Assembly (NCBI GenBank): GCA_900078775.1
Contig: LT549889.1
Span: 744,001-808,000, forward strand
DNA: 64,000 nt
DNA from: Mycolicibacterium aurum
GTDB lineage: Bacteria; Actinomycetota; Actinomycetes; Mycobacteriales; Mycobacteriaceae
Reading direction: 5' to 3'
Shown: positions 51,416 to 60,162 of the stretch, one piece after another
Layout of the letters: each line of letters starts with the position of its first letter
Position numbering within the stretch: position 1 is the stretch's first letter
Program-made: the position numbers and the translations under genes
The notes under the pieces: generated by a model
What the model was told of the DNA's origin: nothing
Seen by the model: the letters and a program-made list of their open reading frames with translations, nothing else
The model's database searches: none

Positions 51416-52372
51416 ATGAACCTCGTACTGGGTCTTTCGGTGACCTCGAAAGACATACACGGGGAACTGGTCGACGGGGTCACCGGCGAAGGTGAACACC
51501 TCGACCGTGCCGTGCTCGACGTCGACCACATCGAAGACTTTCTGGCCGACCTCCCGGCCGACGCCGACCTGCACGCCATCGGCCTGACCTGGTCACACGA
51601 CGCCGAGACCGAGGCGATCAAGGTCCGCGAGGCGCTGGACGCCTACGTCGGCGGGGCACCGGTGGTCGCGGTTCGCGACGTCGACGCCGCCGAGGCCCTG
51701 GCCCGCGGCATCGCCGAGAAGGCCGGCCACGACTTCCTGATCGTGGTCGTCACCGAACCCGACAACGCCGTGGTCGCCACCGTCGACGGCTTCCACGTCG
51801 CGGTGGAGAGCATCGACCACGAGGACACCGCCACCCTCACCGACCGGGTCCGCGCCCTGGTCCGGGCCGCCCGGCCCAGCCCCGACGCCATCTACGTGCT
51901 CGGCTCGCAGAATCCCGACGCACTGATCGCCGCCATCGAGCAGGAAACCGACCGGCCCGTGCTCACCGCCGCCGAGGCCGACTTCGCGCTCACCCGCGGC
52001 GCGGTGCTGGCCTCCGCGCACACCGCCAACCTCCCGGCCGCGCCCACCCCACACCCGGGCATCTCCCGCGTCCGCATCCTGGCCACCGTGCTGGGCATCG
52101 CGGCGGCGGTGTTCGTCGCCTCGATCACCGTCGCCCTGACCGCCGCCGAGGCCACCCCCGAGCAGCCTCCGGCCCGGCCGATCGTCGCCGAGTCCGCGCC
52201 GGTGCCGCCACCCCGGGCGGCCGAGACCCCGCGCCCGAAAACCCCTCCGGTACAAGCCAAAACCATCCACATCAAGCCCGCCGCGCCGGCGCCGCCGCCG
52301 GCATCCGCGCCGCCGCCACGGCTGCGCGACCGCATCCTCGAGAAGGTCCCGTTCGGCGACCGGTTCCGCTGA
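51416..52372 (+). CDS. Mycobacterial membrane protein, Hsp70-like N-domain and proline-rich tail
   Basis: A 318-aa protein. Residues 1-190 (MNLVLGLSVTSKDIHGELVD) look like the mycobacterial DUF7159 type, an actin/Hsp70-like fold. One membrane helix (ILATVLGIAAAVFVASITVA) is near 220-240. The outer tail is rich in Pro and Ala (PAPPPASAPPPRLRDRILEK). No enzymatic motif. It ends 130 bases before the L,D-transpeptidase gene. Likely a cell-envelope protein. Confidence 0.6.
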   Translation: MNLVLGLSVTSKDIHGELVDGVTGEGEHLDRAVLDVDHIEDFLADLPADADLHAIGLTWSHDAETEAIKVREALDAYVGGAPVVAVRDVDAAEALARGIAEKAGHDFLIVVVTEPDNAVVATVDGFHVAVESIDHEDTATLTDRVRALVRAARPSPDAIYVLGSQNPDALIAAIEQETDRPVLTAAEADFALTRGAVLASAHTANLPAAPTPHPGISRVRILATVLGIAAAVFVASITVALTAAEATPEQPPARPIVAESAPVPPPRAAETPRPKTPPVQAKTIHIKPAAPAPPPASAPPPRLRDRILEKVPFGDRFR

Positions 52373-52502
52373 ACGGGTGGTTCCCCGAATCGACTCCGAG
52401 CAGAGCGCATGCCGTTACCAACCGGTAGCGACCGTGGGGCTACCATTGGCACAGCGATCGGAGTCCCGATCAAACCGGCTCTCGCCGAACCATATTGGAG
52501 TT

Positions 52503-53759
52503 GTGTTGACGTCTGTTCGTCGTGCCTGTTTGGCGATGGTTTTTGCGGTACTGGCGGTAGCGGGCGGGATCGTTCTGACGGTGCTGCCCGGCTGCACCGA
52601 GGGCTGCCAGACGCTGACCGCCACCAGCCACGAGCTGCCGCAGGCCTCACCGCTGGAACCGCCGCGCATCACCATCAACCCCGGCCCGCGCGCCGAGGTT
52701 GAACCCGTCGGACAGGTCTCGGTCACCGCCGAATCCGGCACGCTCGCCGCGGTCACCCTCGTCAACGACGCCGGTAAGGAGATCCCCGGCGTGCTCGCCG
52801 CGGGCGCCACCTCATGGACGCCGGCGGTGCCGCTGGGCTACGGCCGCCAGTACACCGTCACCGTGCACGGCCGCGGCCCCGGCGGCTTCCCGACCCGGGA
52901 GAGCTCCACCTTCACCACCGTCAACCCGACCTATCAGGCCCGGGTGTACCTCAACGGCACCTCCTACGCCCCGCTGCAGGACGGCGCCACCTACGGCGTC
53001 GGGATGGTGGTCGTCGCCCGCTTCGACCAGACCGTCACCGACAAGGCCAACGCCGAACGCCGCATGACGGTGCGCACCGAACCCAAGACCGTCGGCTCCT
53101 GGAACTGGATCGACGACCAGACCGCGCACTGGCGCCCGGAGAAGTACTACGCACCCGGCACCAAGGTCACCGTCGACGCCGGCCTCTACGGCGCCCGCCT
53201 CGGTGAGGACCTCTACGGCGCGCAGGACGAGAAGGTGTCCTTCACCATCGGCGACTCACACGTCTCCATCGTCGACGACACCGACAAGCAGGTCCGGGTC
53301 TACGAGAACGGCAAGCTGGTCCGCACCATGCCCACCTCGATGGGCAAGGGCGGCACCGAGACCTTCGGCGACACCACGCTGAGCTTCTGGACCCCACGCG
53401 GCGTCTACACCGTGATGGACAAGGCCGAATCGGTGGTCATGGATTCCTCCACCTACGGGATGCCGCTCAGCTCGGCGAGCGGCTACCGCCTGACCATCCC
53501 GTGGGCCACCCGGATCAGCCACAACGGCATCTACCTGCATCAGCTGAACGACACCATCTGGGCCCAGGGCAACACCAACGTCAGCCACGGCTGCCTGAAC
53601 CTCAGCGGCGAGAACGCCGAATGGTTCTACAACTTCTCCCGGCCCGGCGACATCGTCGAGATCCGCAACACCGGCGGCGAACCGCTCCAGGCCGAGAACA
53701 ACGGTGACTGGACCGTGCCCTGGGAGCAGTGGCGCAAGGGCAGCGCGCTGGCGAAGTAG
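52503..53759 (+). CDS. L,D-transpeptidase lipoprotein (LdtMt2/LdtB-like)
   Basis: A 418-aa exported peptidoglycan cross-linker started at GTG 52503 (GGAG upstream). The signal peptide (AMVFAVLAVAGGIVLTVLPG) ends in the lipobox LPGC. Two immunoglobulin-like (BIG) domains follow. Then comes the YkuD catalytic domain with its HNGIYLHQL segment and SHGCLNLS, whose Cys is the active-site nucleophile. These enzymes form 3-3 cross-links and are the targets of carbapenems in mycobacteria. Length and domain order match LdtMt2 homologues. Confidence 0.9.
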   Translation: MLTSVRRACLAMVFAVLAVAGGIVLTVLPGCTEGCQTLTATSHELPQASPLEPPRITINPGPRAEVEPVGQVSVTAESGTLAAVTLVNDAGKEIPGVLAAGATSWTPAVPLGYGRQYTVTVHGRGPGGFPTRESSTFTTVNPTYQARVYLNGTSYAPLQDGATYGVGMVVVARFDQTVTDKANAERRMTVRTEPKTVGSWNWIDDQTAHWRPEKYYAPGTKVTVDAGLYGARLGEDLYGAQDEKVSFTIGDSHVSIVDDTDKQVRVYENGKLVRTMPTSMGKGGTETFGDTTLSFWTPRGVYTVMDKAESVVMDSSTYGMPLSSASGYRLTIPWATRISHNGIYLHQLNDTIWAQGNTNVSHGCLNLSGENAEWFYNFSRPGDIVEIRNTGGEPLQAENNGDWTVPWEQWRKGSALAK

Positions 53760-53762
53760 CGC

Positions 53763-55373
53763 CTAATCCTCGGCGGTGGCCACCAGCGAACGCAGCGTGA
53801 TCTCCGGGTTGTCGCGCTGGAAGCCCTGCAGCCGCCACGGCGTGGAGAACAGCACCAGCATCACCCCGTCGGAGCGGGTCAGCACCTCGGCGGACACCTG
53901 CTTGTCCATGAACTCGGCGTCCTCGGGGTCCACGATCCGCGCGATCTGATAGGGCAGCGGCTCCAAGGTGATCGCCGCGCCGATCTCGGTCTCCATCCGG
54001 TGCGCGGCCACCTCGAACTGCATCGGCCCGACGGCCGCGAACACCGGGGCCTGCTCGCCACGCTTGTCCGAGCGCAGCACCTGCACCACGCCCTCCTGGT
54101 CGAGCTGCTCGATGCCCTTGCGGAACTGCTTGTGCTTGCTGGGGTCCTTGCCGCGCACCACCGAGAAATACTCGGGGGAGAAGCTCGGGATCGGCGGAAA
54201 CGTCACCGGCACATCGCGATACAAGGTGTCGCCGGGGCGCAGCGCGGCCGCGTTGGCCAGGCCGATCACATCGCCGGGCCAGGCGTCGTCCAGGGTGGAG
54301 CGCTCGCGGCCGAACACCGACTGGGCGTACTTGGTGACGAACGGTTTCCCGGTGCCGGCGTGGGTGAGCACGTCCCCGCGCTCGAAGGTGCCCGAGCACA
54401 CCCGGGCGTAGGCGATCCGGTCCCGGTGCGAGCTGTCCATTCCGGCCTGCACCTTGAACACGAACGCACTGAACGGCGAATCGACCGACCGCGGGTTGCC
54501 GTCCACGTCGAGGATGGCACCCGGCGGCGGGGCCAGCTCCACCAGCACGTCGAGCAGCTGGTTGACGCCGAAGTTCAGCGCCGCCGAGGTGAACAGCACC
54601 GGGGAGGTCTCGCCGGTCAGGAAGGTCTGCGGGTCGAAGTCCGAGCCGTCGGCCGACAGCAGTTCGGATTCCTCGACGGCCGTCTCCCAGTCGATCCCCG
54701 CGGCGGCCTCGGCCTGGTCTGCGGGGATGTGTTCCTCGGGGGCGGCGGTGGCGCCACCGGCGGTGCGGGTGAACCGGATGTAGTGGCCCTTGCGGCGGTC
54801 CATCACCCCCTTGAAGTCGCCGGCGATGCCGACCGGCCAGGTCAGCGGGGTGGTGCGCAGCCCGATCCGCTCGTGGATCTCGTCCATCAGCTCCAGGGCG
54901 TGCCGGCCCGGGCGGTCCCACTTGTTGATCACCGTGATGATCGGGATGCCGCGGTGCTTACACACCTGGAACAGCTTGAGTGTCTGCGGCTCAAGGCCTT
55001 TCGCGGCGTCGATGAGCATCACCGCGGCGTCGACGGCGGTGAGCACCCGGTAGGTGTCCTCGGAGAAGTCGGCGTGGCCGGGGGTGTCGAGCAGGTTGAT
55101 GACGCAGTCGCGGTACGGGAACTGCAGCGCGGTCGAGGTGATCGAGATGCCGCGCGCCTTCTCCATCTCCATCCAGTCCGACACCGTGGACTTGCGGCCC
55201 GCCTTGCCGTGGATGGCACCGGCCTCGTTGATCACCCGCGCGTGCAGCGCGAGCGCCTCGGTCAACGTCGACTTACCGGCGTCGGGGTGGCTGATCACGG
55301 CGAAGGTGCGGCGGCGGCGGGCCTCCGCGGCGACGCGCTCGGCGGTACGGGTATCCAGGGCATTCTCGGTCAT
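53763..55373 (-). CDS. prfC: Peptide chain release factor 3 (RF3)
   Basis: A 536-aa translational GTPase. G1 SHPDAGKST near residue 27, G3 DTPGHADFSEDTYR, and G4 NKWDRPG are all present. The long C-terminal part (SVFGRERSTLDDAWPGDVIG, then FSPEYFSVVRGKDPSKHKQF) is the RF3 signature. It recycles RF1 and RF2 from the ribosome after peptide release. Not all actinomycetes carry RF3. It is convergent with the L,D-transpeptidase gene, whose stop is three bases away. Confidence 0.95.
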   Translation of the reverse strand: MTENALDTRTAERVAAEARRRRTFAVISHPDAGKSTLTEALALHARVINEAGAIHGKAGRKSTVSDWMEMEKARGISITSTALQFPYRDCVINLLDTPGHADFSEDTYRVLTAVDAAVMLIDAAKGLEPQTLKLFQVCKHRGIPIITVINKWDRPGRHALELMDEIHERIGLRTTPLTWPVGIAGDFKGVMDRRKGHYIRFTRTAGGATAAPEEHIPADQAEAAAGIDWETAVEESELLSADGSDFDPQTFLTGETSPVLFTSAALNFGVNQLLDVLVELAPPPGAILDVDGNPRSVDSPFSAFVFKVQAGMDSSHRDRIAYARVCSGTFERGDVLTHAGTGKPFVTKYAQSVFGRERSTLDDAWPGDVIGLANAAALRPGDTLYRDVPVTFPPIPSFSPEYFSVVRGKDPSKHKQFRKGIEQLDQEGVVQVLRSDKRGEQAPVFAAVGPMQFEVAAHRMETEIGAAITLEPLPYQIARIVDPEDAEFMDKQVSAEVLTRSDGVMLVLFSTPWRLQGFQRDNPEITLRSLVATAED

Positions 55374-55480
55374 CTCGCCCCCGATGGTATTTGCCCTGGC
55401 CGGGAATCAATAATCGCCAAGTGCGCGCCACGTTAGCTGCGTCACGGCAATGCGGCTCGGCGCCGGTCGGCTCTGTCAGG

Positions 55481-56164
55481 ATGAGGCTCGTGAACTGGAA
55501 GCGTTGGCTGGTGGTGGTCGGGTTGCTGGCGGTGCTGAGCCTCGGCGCGGCGCCCTGGGCCTATACGAGATTCGTCGCCGACCCGCCGCGACCCGTGCTG
55601 GCGCTGCCGGCCGACCCGCGCCCCGCCGCCACCGATGTCGACGGGACGTGGACGGTGCAACCCGGCTCGCAGGCCGGCTACCGGGTGCAGCAGCAATTGC
55701 TGTGGGAGCGCGTCGATGTCAACGGCCGCACCGACACCGTCAGCGGTGCCGCCGAGATCACCGGCTCCGAGCTGAGGTTCGTCGAGTTCACCGTCGACCC
55801 CGCGACCATGACCTCGGGCAGCCCGGGCCGCGACGAGAAGTTCCGCAGCGCCGACGCGTTGGAGACCGCGACCTTCCCGACCGCCACGCTCACCGGCAAC
55901 GGCCCGGTCGACGTCTCCGGCGTGCCCGCGGACGGCCGCCCGGTGCCACTCGCGATTCCGGTGACGTTGACGCTCAAGGGCGTCACCCAGCCCGTCACCG
56001 CGCAGGCCGAGATCCAGCGCAACGGCGACCGGGTGGACGTCGCCGGCACCATTGCGATCCGGCTGCCCGACTTCGACGTCGCCCCGCCGAAGCCGGCCGC
56101 CGGCCTGCTGGAGGTGCAGCCCGACGCCACCATCGAGTTCCTGGTGCACCTCGCCAAGGAGTGA
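55481..56164 (+). CDS. YceI-family protein with N-terminal membrane anchor
   Basis: A 227-aa protein from ATG 55481 (GTG 55490 is an alternative). A membrane or signal helix (WLVVVGLLAVLSLGAAPWAY) precedes a YceI lipocalin-like domain (DGTWTVQPGSQAGYRVQQQL, ending AGLLEVQPDATIEFLVHLAK). YceI proteins bind isoprenoid or other lipid chains in the cell envelope. It is convergent with the sulfatase gene, 3 bases apart. Confidence 0.85.
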   Translation: MRLVNWKRWLVVVGLLAVLSLGAAPWAYTRFVADPPRPVLALPADPRPAATDVDGTWTVQPGSQAGYRVQQQLLWERVDVNGRTDTVSGAAEITGSELRFVEFTVDPATMTSGSPGRDEKFRSADALETATFPTATLTGNGPVDVSGVPADGRPVPLAIPVTLTLKGVTQPVTAQAEIQRNGDRVDVAGTIAIRLPDFDVAPPKPAAGLLEVQPDATIEFLVHLAKE

Positions 56165-56167
56165 GTC

Positions 56168-57946
56168 TCAGCGGCGCAGCAGGCCCCGCACCCGCGCGAG
56201 CAGCCCGCGTTCAGGCTCGGGGGCCCGGCGGCGCACATACGGCCACGGGTTGTTGCGCTCCGGCACCGCCGCCGCGCGCACCTGCTTGAGCTGAGTGCGC
56301 AGTTGCGCCCGCAGCTCGTGCAGCGACGGATCCTCCCAGCGGTTCACCGCCTCGGCCGGGTCACCGGTCAGGTCGTAGAGCTCCCACTGATCGTCGAGCA
56401 CATCGCTGCGATATTGCTGCGCGCCGCGGCCGGTGTAGGCGAGCTGACGCACCCCCGGTTCGGTCCAGGTGCCCGGATCGTCGAAGGTGCGCACCAGCTT
56501 CCACAACCGGCCGTCGACCCGGGCCACCAGTCCCTCGAAGTTCCCGGCGACATGCGCGGGCACCCGGATCCGCAGCGGCGCGGGCGGATTGACATCGCGG
56601 CCCAACTGCCGGGCCAGCCCGGACGCGCCGGTGTCGCCTTCGAGCACATTGTCGCGGGTCAGCAGGTACACCGCCCGGTCCTCGTCGGCCGGGGCGCCGT
56701 CGACCACCGGCATCAGATCCACCCCGGGCAGCGGGTGCACCTCGGAGAACGACTGCGCCAACTGTGCGGCCACCGCGGGCACGTCGACCCCGGCCGCCCC
56801 GAGCAGCGTCGGCACCAGATCCACATGGCTGGTCGGCGCCGACACCGTGCGGGCCTCGGTGGCGCGGTCACCGATGCGGGCGATGACGAACGGCACCCGG
56901 GTCGCCTCGTCATACAGGTTGAACCACTTCTGGTGCAGCCCGCCGTGCGCGCCGAGCAGCTCCCCGTGATCGGAGGTGCGCACCAGCACCGCATCCGTCG
57001 ATCCTTCGGTGACCGCGCGGCGTACCCGATCCAGCGGTCCATCCACCTCGGCGTGCAGCCGGTAGTACAGGTCGCGGTAGGCCTGCGCCTTGCGTCGGTA
57101 GGTGCGCGACACCGCCGCCGTCGGCCCGTACCCGGAGTAGTAGGCGTCCCGGAACGCGGCCTGGGCGGCCGGTTTGCTGCTCAGGTCCTCGTCCGCGGTG
57201 GGCGCGGCCGGCACCTGCGGGGGATCATGCGGTGACGCCGACAGCGGGTTGCGCCGCGACCACGCCGGAAACAGCACGATGTCATGCGGATTGACGAAGC
57301 TGGCCACCAGCAGGAACGGCCGCAGCGCCGCCGGATCCCCGGCGCGGCGGCGCGCATAGCGGTCCTGGAGCCAGGCCACGATCCGGTCGGCGAACAGCGG
57401 GTCCCGTCGAAAACCGCTGTTGGCCATGGCCGCTCCGTGCGGCTCGGGCCCGACCCAGCCGGAGAACCCGAACGGGCCCAGCGGGTCGGCGTCCAGATAG
57501 GCCTGCACCGCGGCCGGGTCGATCACCCCGGCGTCGTCATTGGTGGCCAGGATCTTCCCGGTCACCGGGTCCTCCAGGTCGGCGTGCGAGATGTGCCACT
57601 TGCCGTCGTAGTGGGTGTCGTAACCCGCTGCGCGGAACCAGTTTCCGAGGGTGGGCACCTCGCCGCGGCGCAGCCACCGCAGCCGGGAGTCGTCGTAGCG
57701 CTTGCCCAGGCCGTCGGTCTGGGTGACCCCGTGCAGATCCGGGTACTGACCGGTGAACAGCGTCGGGCGGCTCGGGACACAGGCCAGCGAGCCGGTGTAG
57801 TGCCGGGTGAAGTTGACGCCGTGCTCGTCGAACCAGCGCCGCCCACCGAGCGTCCGCTGCCGCCACGCCAGCACCTCGGGGGACTCGTAGGGCGGGATCG
57901 CGCGTTCCTCGTCGGTCATCAGGATGACGATGTCGGGCCTGTCCAT
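56168..57946 (-). CDS. Type I sulfatase
   Basis: A 592-aa sulfatase/alkaline phosphatase superfamily enzyme from ATG 57946 (MDRPDIVILMTDEERAIPPY). The formylglycine motif is CVPSR at residues 56-60, of the Cys type, so it needs a formylglycine-generating enzyme. TSDHGELLGAHG near 340 supplies further metal ligands. Hydrolyses sulfate esters by family role. No signal peptide, so probably cytosolic. It is divergent from the LmeA-like gene with 73 bases between the starts. Confidence 0.9.
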   Translation of the reverse strand: MDRPDIVILMTDEERAIPPYESPEVLAWRQRTLGGRRWFDEHGVNFTRHYTGSLACVPSRPTLFTGQYPDLHGVTQTDGLGKRYDDSRLRWLRRGEVPTLGNWFRAAGYDTHYDGKWHISHADLEDPVTGKILATNDDAGVIDPAAVQAYLDADPLGPFGFSGWVGPEPHGAAMANSGFRRDPLFADRIVAWLQDRYARRRAGDPAALRPFLLVASFVNPHDIVLFPAWSRRNPLSASPHDPPQVPAAPTADEDLSSKPAAQAAFRDAYYSGYGPTAAVSRTYRRKAQAYRDLYYRLHAEVDGPLDRVRRAVTEGSTDAVLVRTSDHGELLGAHGGLHQKWFNLYDEATRVPFVIARIGDRATEARTVSAPTSHVDLVPTLLGAAGVDVPAVAAQLAQSFSEVHPLPGVDLMPVVDGAPADEDRAVYLLTRDNVLEGDTGASGLARQLGRDVNPPAPLRIRVPAHVAGNFEGLVARVDGRLWKLVRTFDDPGTWTEPGVRQLAYTGRGAQQYRSDVLDDQWELYDLTGDPAEAVNRWEDPSLHELRAQLRTQLKQVRAAAVPERNNPWPYVRRRAPEPERGLLARVRGLLRR

Positions 57947-58019
57947 GGCTGCTATCCAACACCGGATTGCCGGGATCGGTGGTGATTGCGCCCGGCTGTC
58001 GTTTTGGCACACTGGGCAG

Positions 58020-58973
58020 ATGCCGATGCAGCCGCCAGAACCGCCGCGCGACCCGGCGACCCGGCGGATCCCGCGACAGGAACCTTCGACCAGGCGGATA
58101 CCGCGCCCGGACCTGCCGACCGAACGGTTGCGGGCACCGGAGCCGGCCACCCAGCGGATCCCGGCGCGACCGCCGCAGATTCCACCGCCACCGCCGCCGA
58201 TCCCACCGCCACCGCTGCGCAAGCCCGGCATGGACGTGCCCCCGCCGCCGCCCGCCCGCAACAGGCAGAGCCTCGTCCTGATCGCCGTCATCGTGGTGGC
58301 GGTGCTGGTCGGCGGCCTGGCCGGGGCCGAACTGTTCGCCCGCAACCGCGCCGCCGCCGTGCTGTCCGGCATCACCGACTGCCTGGTCGAGGACACCGCC
58401 GACGTCTCCTACTCGGTGAGCCCGCCGTTCCTGTGGCAGTACCTCACCGACCGCTACAGCGACATCTCGGTGATCACCACCGGCGACCGGGTGCAGGAAG
58501 CCAAGGGCATGACCGCCGACGTCACGCTCAGCGATATCCACCTGCAGGACTCGGCGGACGGCGTGGGCACCATCGGCTCGATCCGCGCCACCCTGACCTG
58601 GACCGCCGACGGCATCAAGAGCACCGTCGCCGACAACCTGCCCGTCGTCGGGGATCTCGTCACCGCGGTGCGCACCGACGCGAGCGCGGGCACCCTCATT
58701 CTGGAGGCCACCGGCGACACCACCATCACCGCCAGGCCGGTGGTCACCGACGGCGACCTGGAACTGCAGGTCCTCGACGTCACCGGTCCGTTCGGCAAGG
58801 ACGCCGTGCAGACCGCGCTCAACGAGCTGACCACCACACTCAACGACAACTACCCGCTGGGCATCAAGGCCGACAGCATCGAGGTCACCGACACCGGGGT
58901 GATCGGCGAATTCTCCTCCACCGACGCGACCATCCCCACCGGCGACAGCGACCCCTGCTTCGCGGATCTCTAG
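58020..58973 (+). CDS. LmeA-like (DUF2993) phospholipid-binding membrane protein
   Basis: A 317-aa protein from ATG 58020. The cytoplasmic N-terminus (about 85 residues) is proline- and arginine-rich, with repeated short units (TRRIPR, TQRIPA and similar), then a membrane helix (LVLIAVIVVAVLVGGLAGAE) and a DUF2993 domain (ISVITTGDRVQEAKGMTADV, then VTDTGVIGEFSSTDATIP). LmeA-type proteins bind phospholipid outside the membrane in lipomannan synthesis or envelope maintenance. Its stop overlaps the next, convergent gene by four bases. Confidence 0.8.
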   Translation: MPMQPPEPPRDPATRRIPRQEPSTRRIPRPDLPTERLRAPEPATQRIPARPPQIPPPPPPIPPPPLRKPGMDVPPPPPARNRQSLVLIAVIVVAVLVGGLAGAELFARNRAAAVLSGITDCLVEDTADVSYSVSPPFLWQYLTDRYSDISVITTGDRVQEAKGMTADVTLSDIHLQDSADGVGTIGSIRATLTWTADGIKSTVADNLPVVGDLVTAVRTDASAGTLILEATGDTTITARPVVTDGDLELQVLDVTGPFGKDAVQTALNELTTTLNDNYPLGIKADSIEVTDTGVIGEFSSTDATIPTGDSDPCFADL

Positions 58974-59794
58974 CGTCTCCTGATCCGCGACCACACCGCT
59001 TCCCGGACCCGGTGGCTGATCGAGCCGGCCGGTTCCTTTGGCAGCACCGGGATGTACAGCCAGCCCTGGCTGCGCAGGAACTCCGATGTGGCGACGATGT
59101 ACGCCGTGGGTTCACCGCTGAGATCGCAGTCGACCGCGACCTTCAGCGCCGGCCAGCCCATGGCCAGCAGGACGTCTTTGAAGCCGTCGGTGACCCGGAT
59201 CTGGCTGTGGGTAGGCCGAAAACCATTGTCCGACAGCAGTAGCCGGATACGGGTCTGTTCCGGTGTCCGGGCGCCGGGATCGAGGTCCAGGATCGCAGCG
59301 TTCGCCGTCCTGACGTCCCGCATCCCCCGATAGCGCTTCGCGAGCTGCCAGATGTCCTCCCTGCTGATGCCGGTTGCCGCCACGAGCGGGTCCAGCAAGG
59401 TGACCGCCTCGTCGCGCGGCAGGTGCCGCGCCAGATCAAGGGCGGTGCGGACCGGCGAGGTGATCGGCAGCCCCTGCTCGTAGGTGATCTCGTCGACGCT
59501 GATCCGCTCGTTGTGCAGGACGATCCCCGGCGGATGCCGGCTGTGGCGGGCGATCAGGTCGACCGGGTCGGAACTGAGCTGCCACGGATTCCGGTAGAAC
59601 CCCGCGGCGGTGCGCCCGGCGATGATTCCGGTCTTGCCGCTCCACAGCCAGGCCGCCTGTGCACGATCCAGCAGAGTGGGTTCGGCGCCCTTGCGCAGAT
59701 AGATGTTGGGCAGGATGGCGGTATACCGCGCCCGCAGGACACCGCGGGTCATATCGCCGCGAGCCACGGCCTCGCTGCCGACGAAAGGTTCCAT
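58970..59794 (-). CDS. AbiEi/DUF559-like protein, mycobacterial type
   Basis: A 274-aa protein from ATG 59794 (MEPFVGSEAVARGDMTRGVL). The N-terminal half has an AbiEi-like winged helix region (RARYTAILPNIYLRKGAEPT). The C-terminal half has a Vsr-like or DUF559-like nuclease-type layout (TPEQTRIRLLLSDNGFRPTH, then ALKVAVDCDLSGEPT), in which catalytic residues are not complete. Such genes are common in mycobacteria as orphans. It could be an antitoxin-like regulator or a degenerate endonuclease. Confidence 0.6.
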   Translation of the reverse strand: MEPFVGSEAVARGDMTRGVLRARYTAILPNIYLRKGAEPTLLDRAQAAWLWSGKTGIIAGRTAAGFYRNPWQLSSDPVDLIARHSRHPPGIVLHNERISVDEITYEQGLPITSPVRTALDLARHLPRDEAVTLLDPLVAATGISREDIWQLAKRYRGMRDVRTANAAILDLDPGARTPEQTRIRLLLSDNGFRPTHSQIRVTDGFKDVLLAMGWPALKVAVDCDLSGEPTAYIVATSEFLRSQGWLYIPVLPKEPAGSISHRVREAVWSRIRRR

Positions 59795-60162
59795 GACGCC
59801 ATCGTGGAGTGGGTCGCCGACATATCCGGCGGGGCCGGTCACCGGGTTGTGGATAACCCGCGGAGTCTGTCTGGGTTGCGGCTGAAACCCCTAGGGCGAG
59901 ATCGAGGTGAGGGCTGCCGATCCTGGCGAGGTGGGCTGGGTGAACCGCCCTAGGGTCGAAGTCGGGCCGAGTTCGAGCTGAGGGTCGCGGATATCGGTTG
60001 TAGGCCCGTAATGGGCGACCGTGTGATCGATCTGGTCCCTAGGGGTTCTGGCGGGGTGTCACGGACGGAGCCGACCCGCAGTGAACACTTTCCTGAAACT
60101 GCCTATCGGCTCGCGTCATCGTGTTAGACACGAACCACAGCCCGCCGGCCGAGGGAGTGCAC
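59795..60162. promoter_or_regulatory. Intergenic region with three CCCTAGGG palindromes
   Basis: The 368-base divergent gap contains CCCTAGGG at 59889-59896, 59948-59955 and 60037-60044, spaced 59 and 89 bases. CTAG is usually rare in bacterial DNA, so three copies of a perfect eight-base palindrome in 160 bases are unlikely by chance. They may be operator sites for either divergent gene. No coding frame is supported here. Confidence 0.45.

Noticed and set aside
54000..55436. 478-codon plus-strand frame opposite prfC
   Set aside because: A GC-rich antisense shadow of RF3; no ribosome binding site and no protein-like motifs.
59889..60044. CRISPR-like spaced repeats
   Set aside because: The repeats are only eight bases long and unevenly spaced; no cas gene is present.
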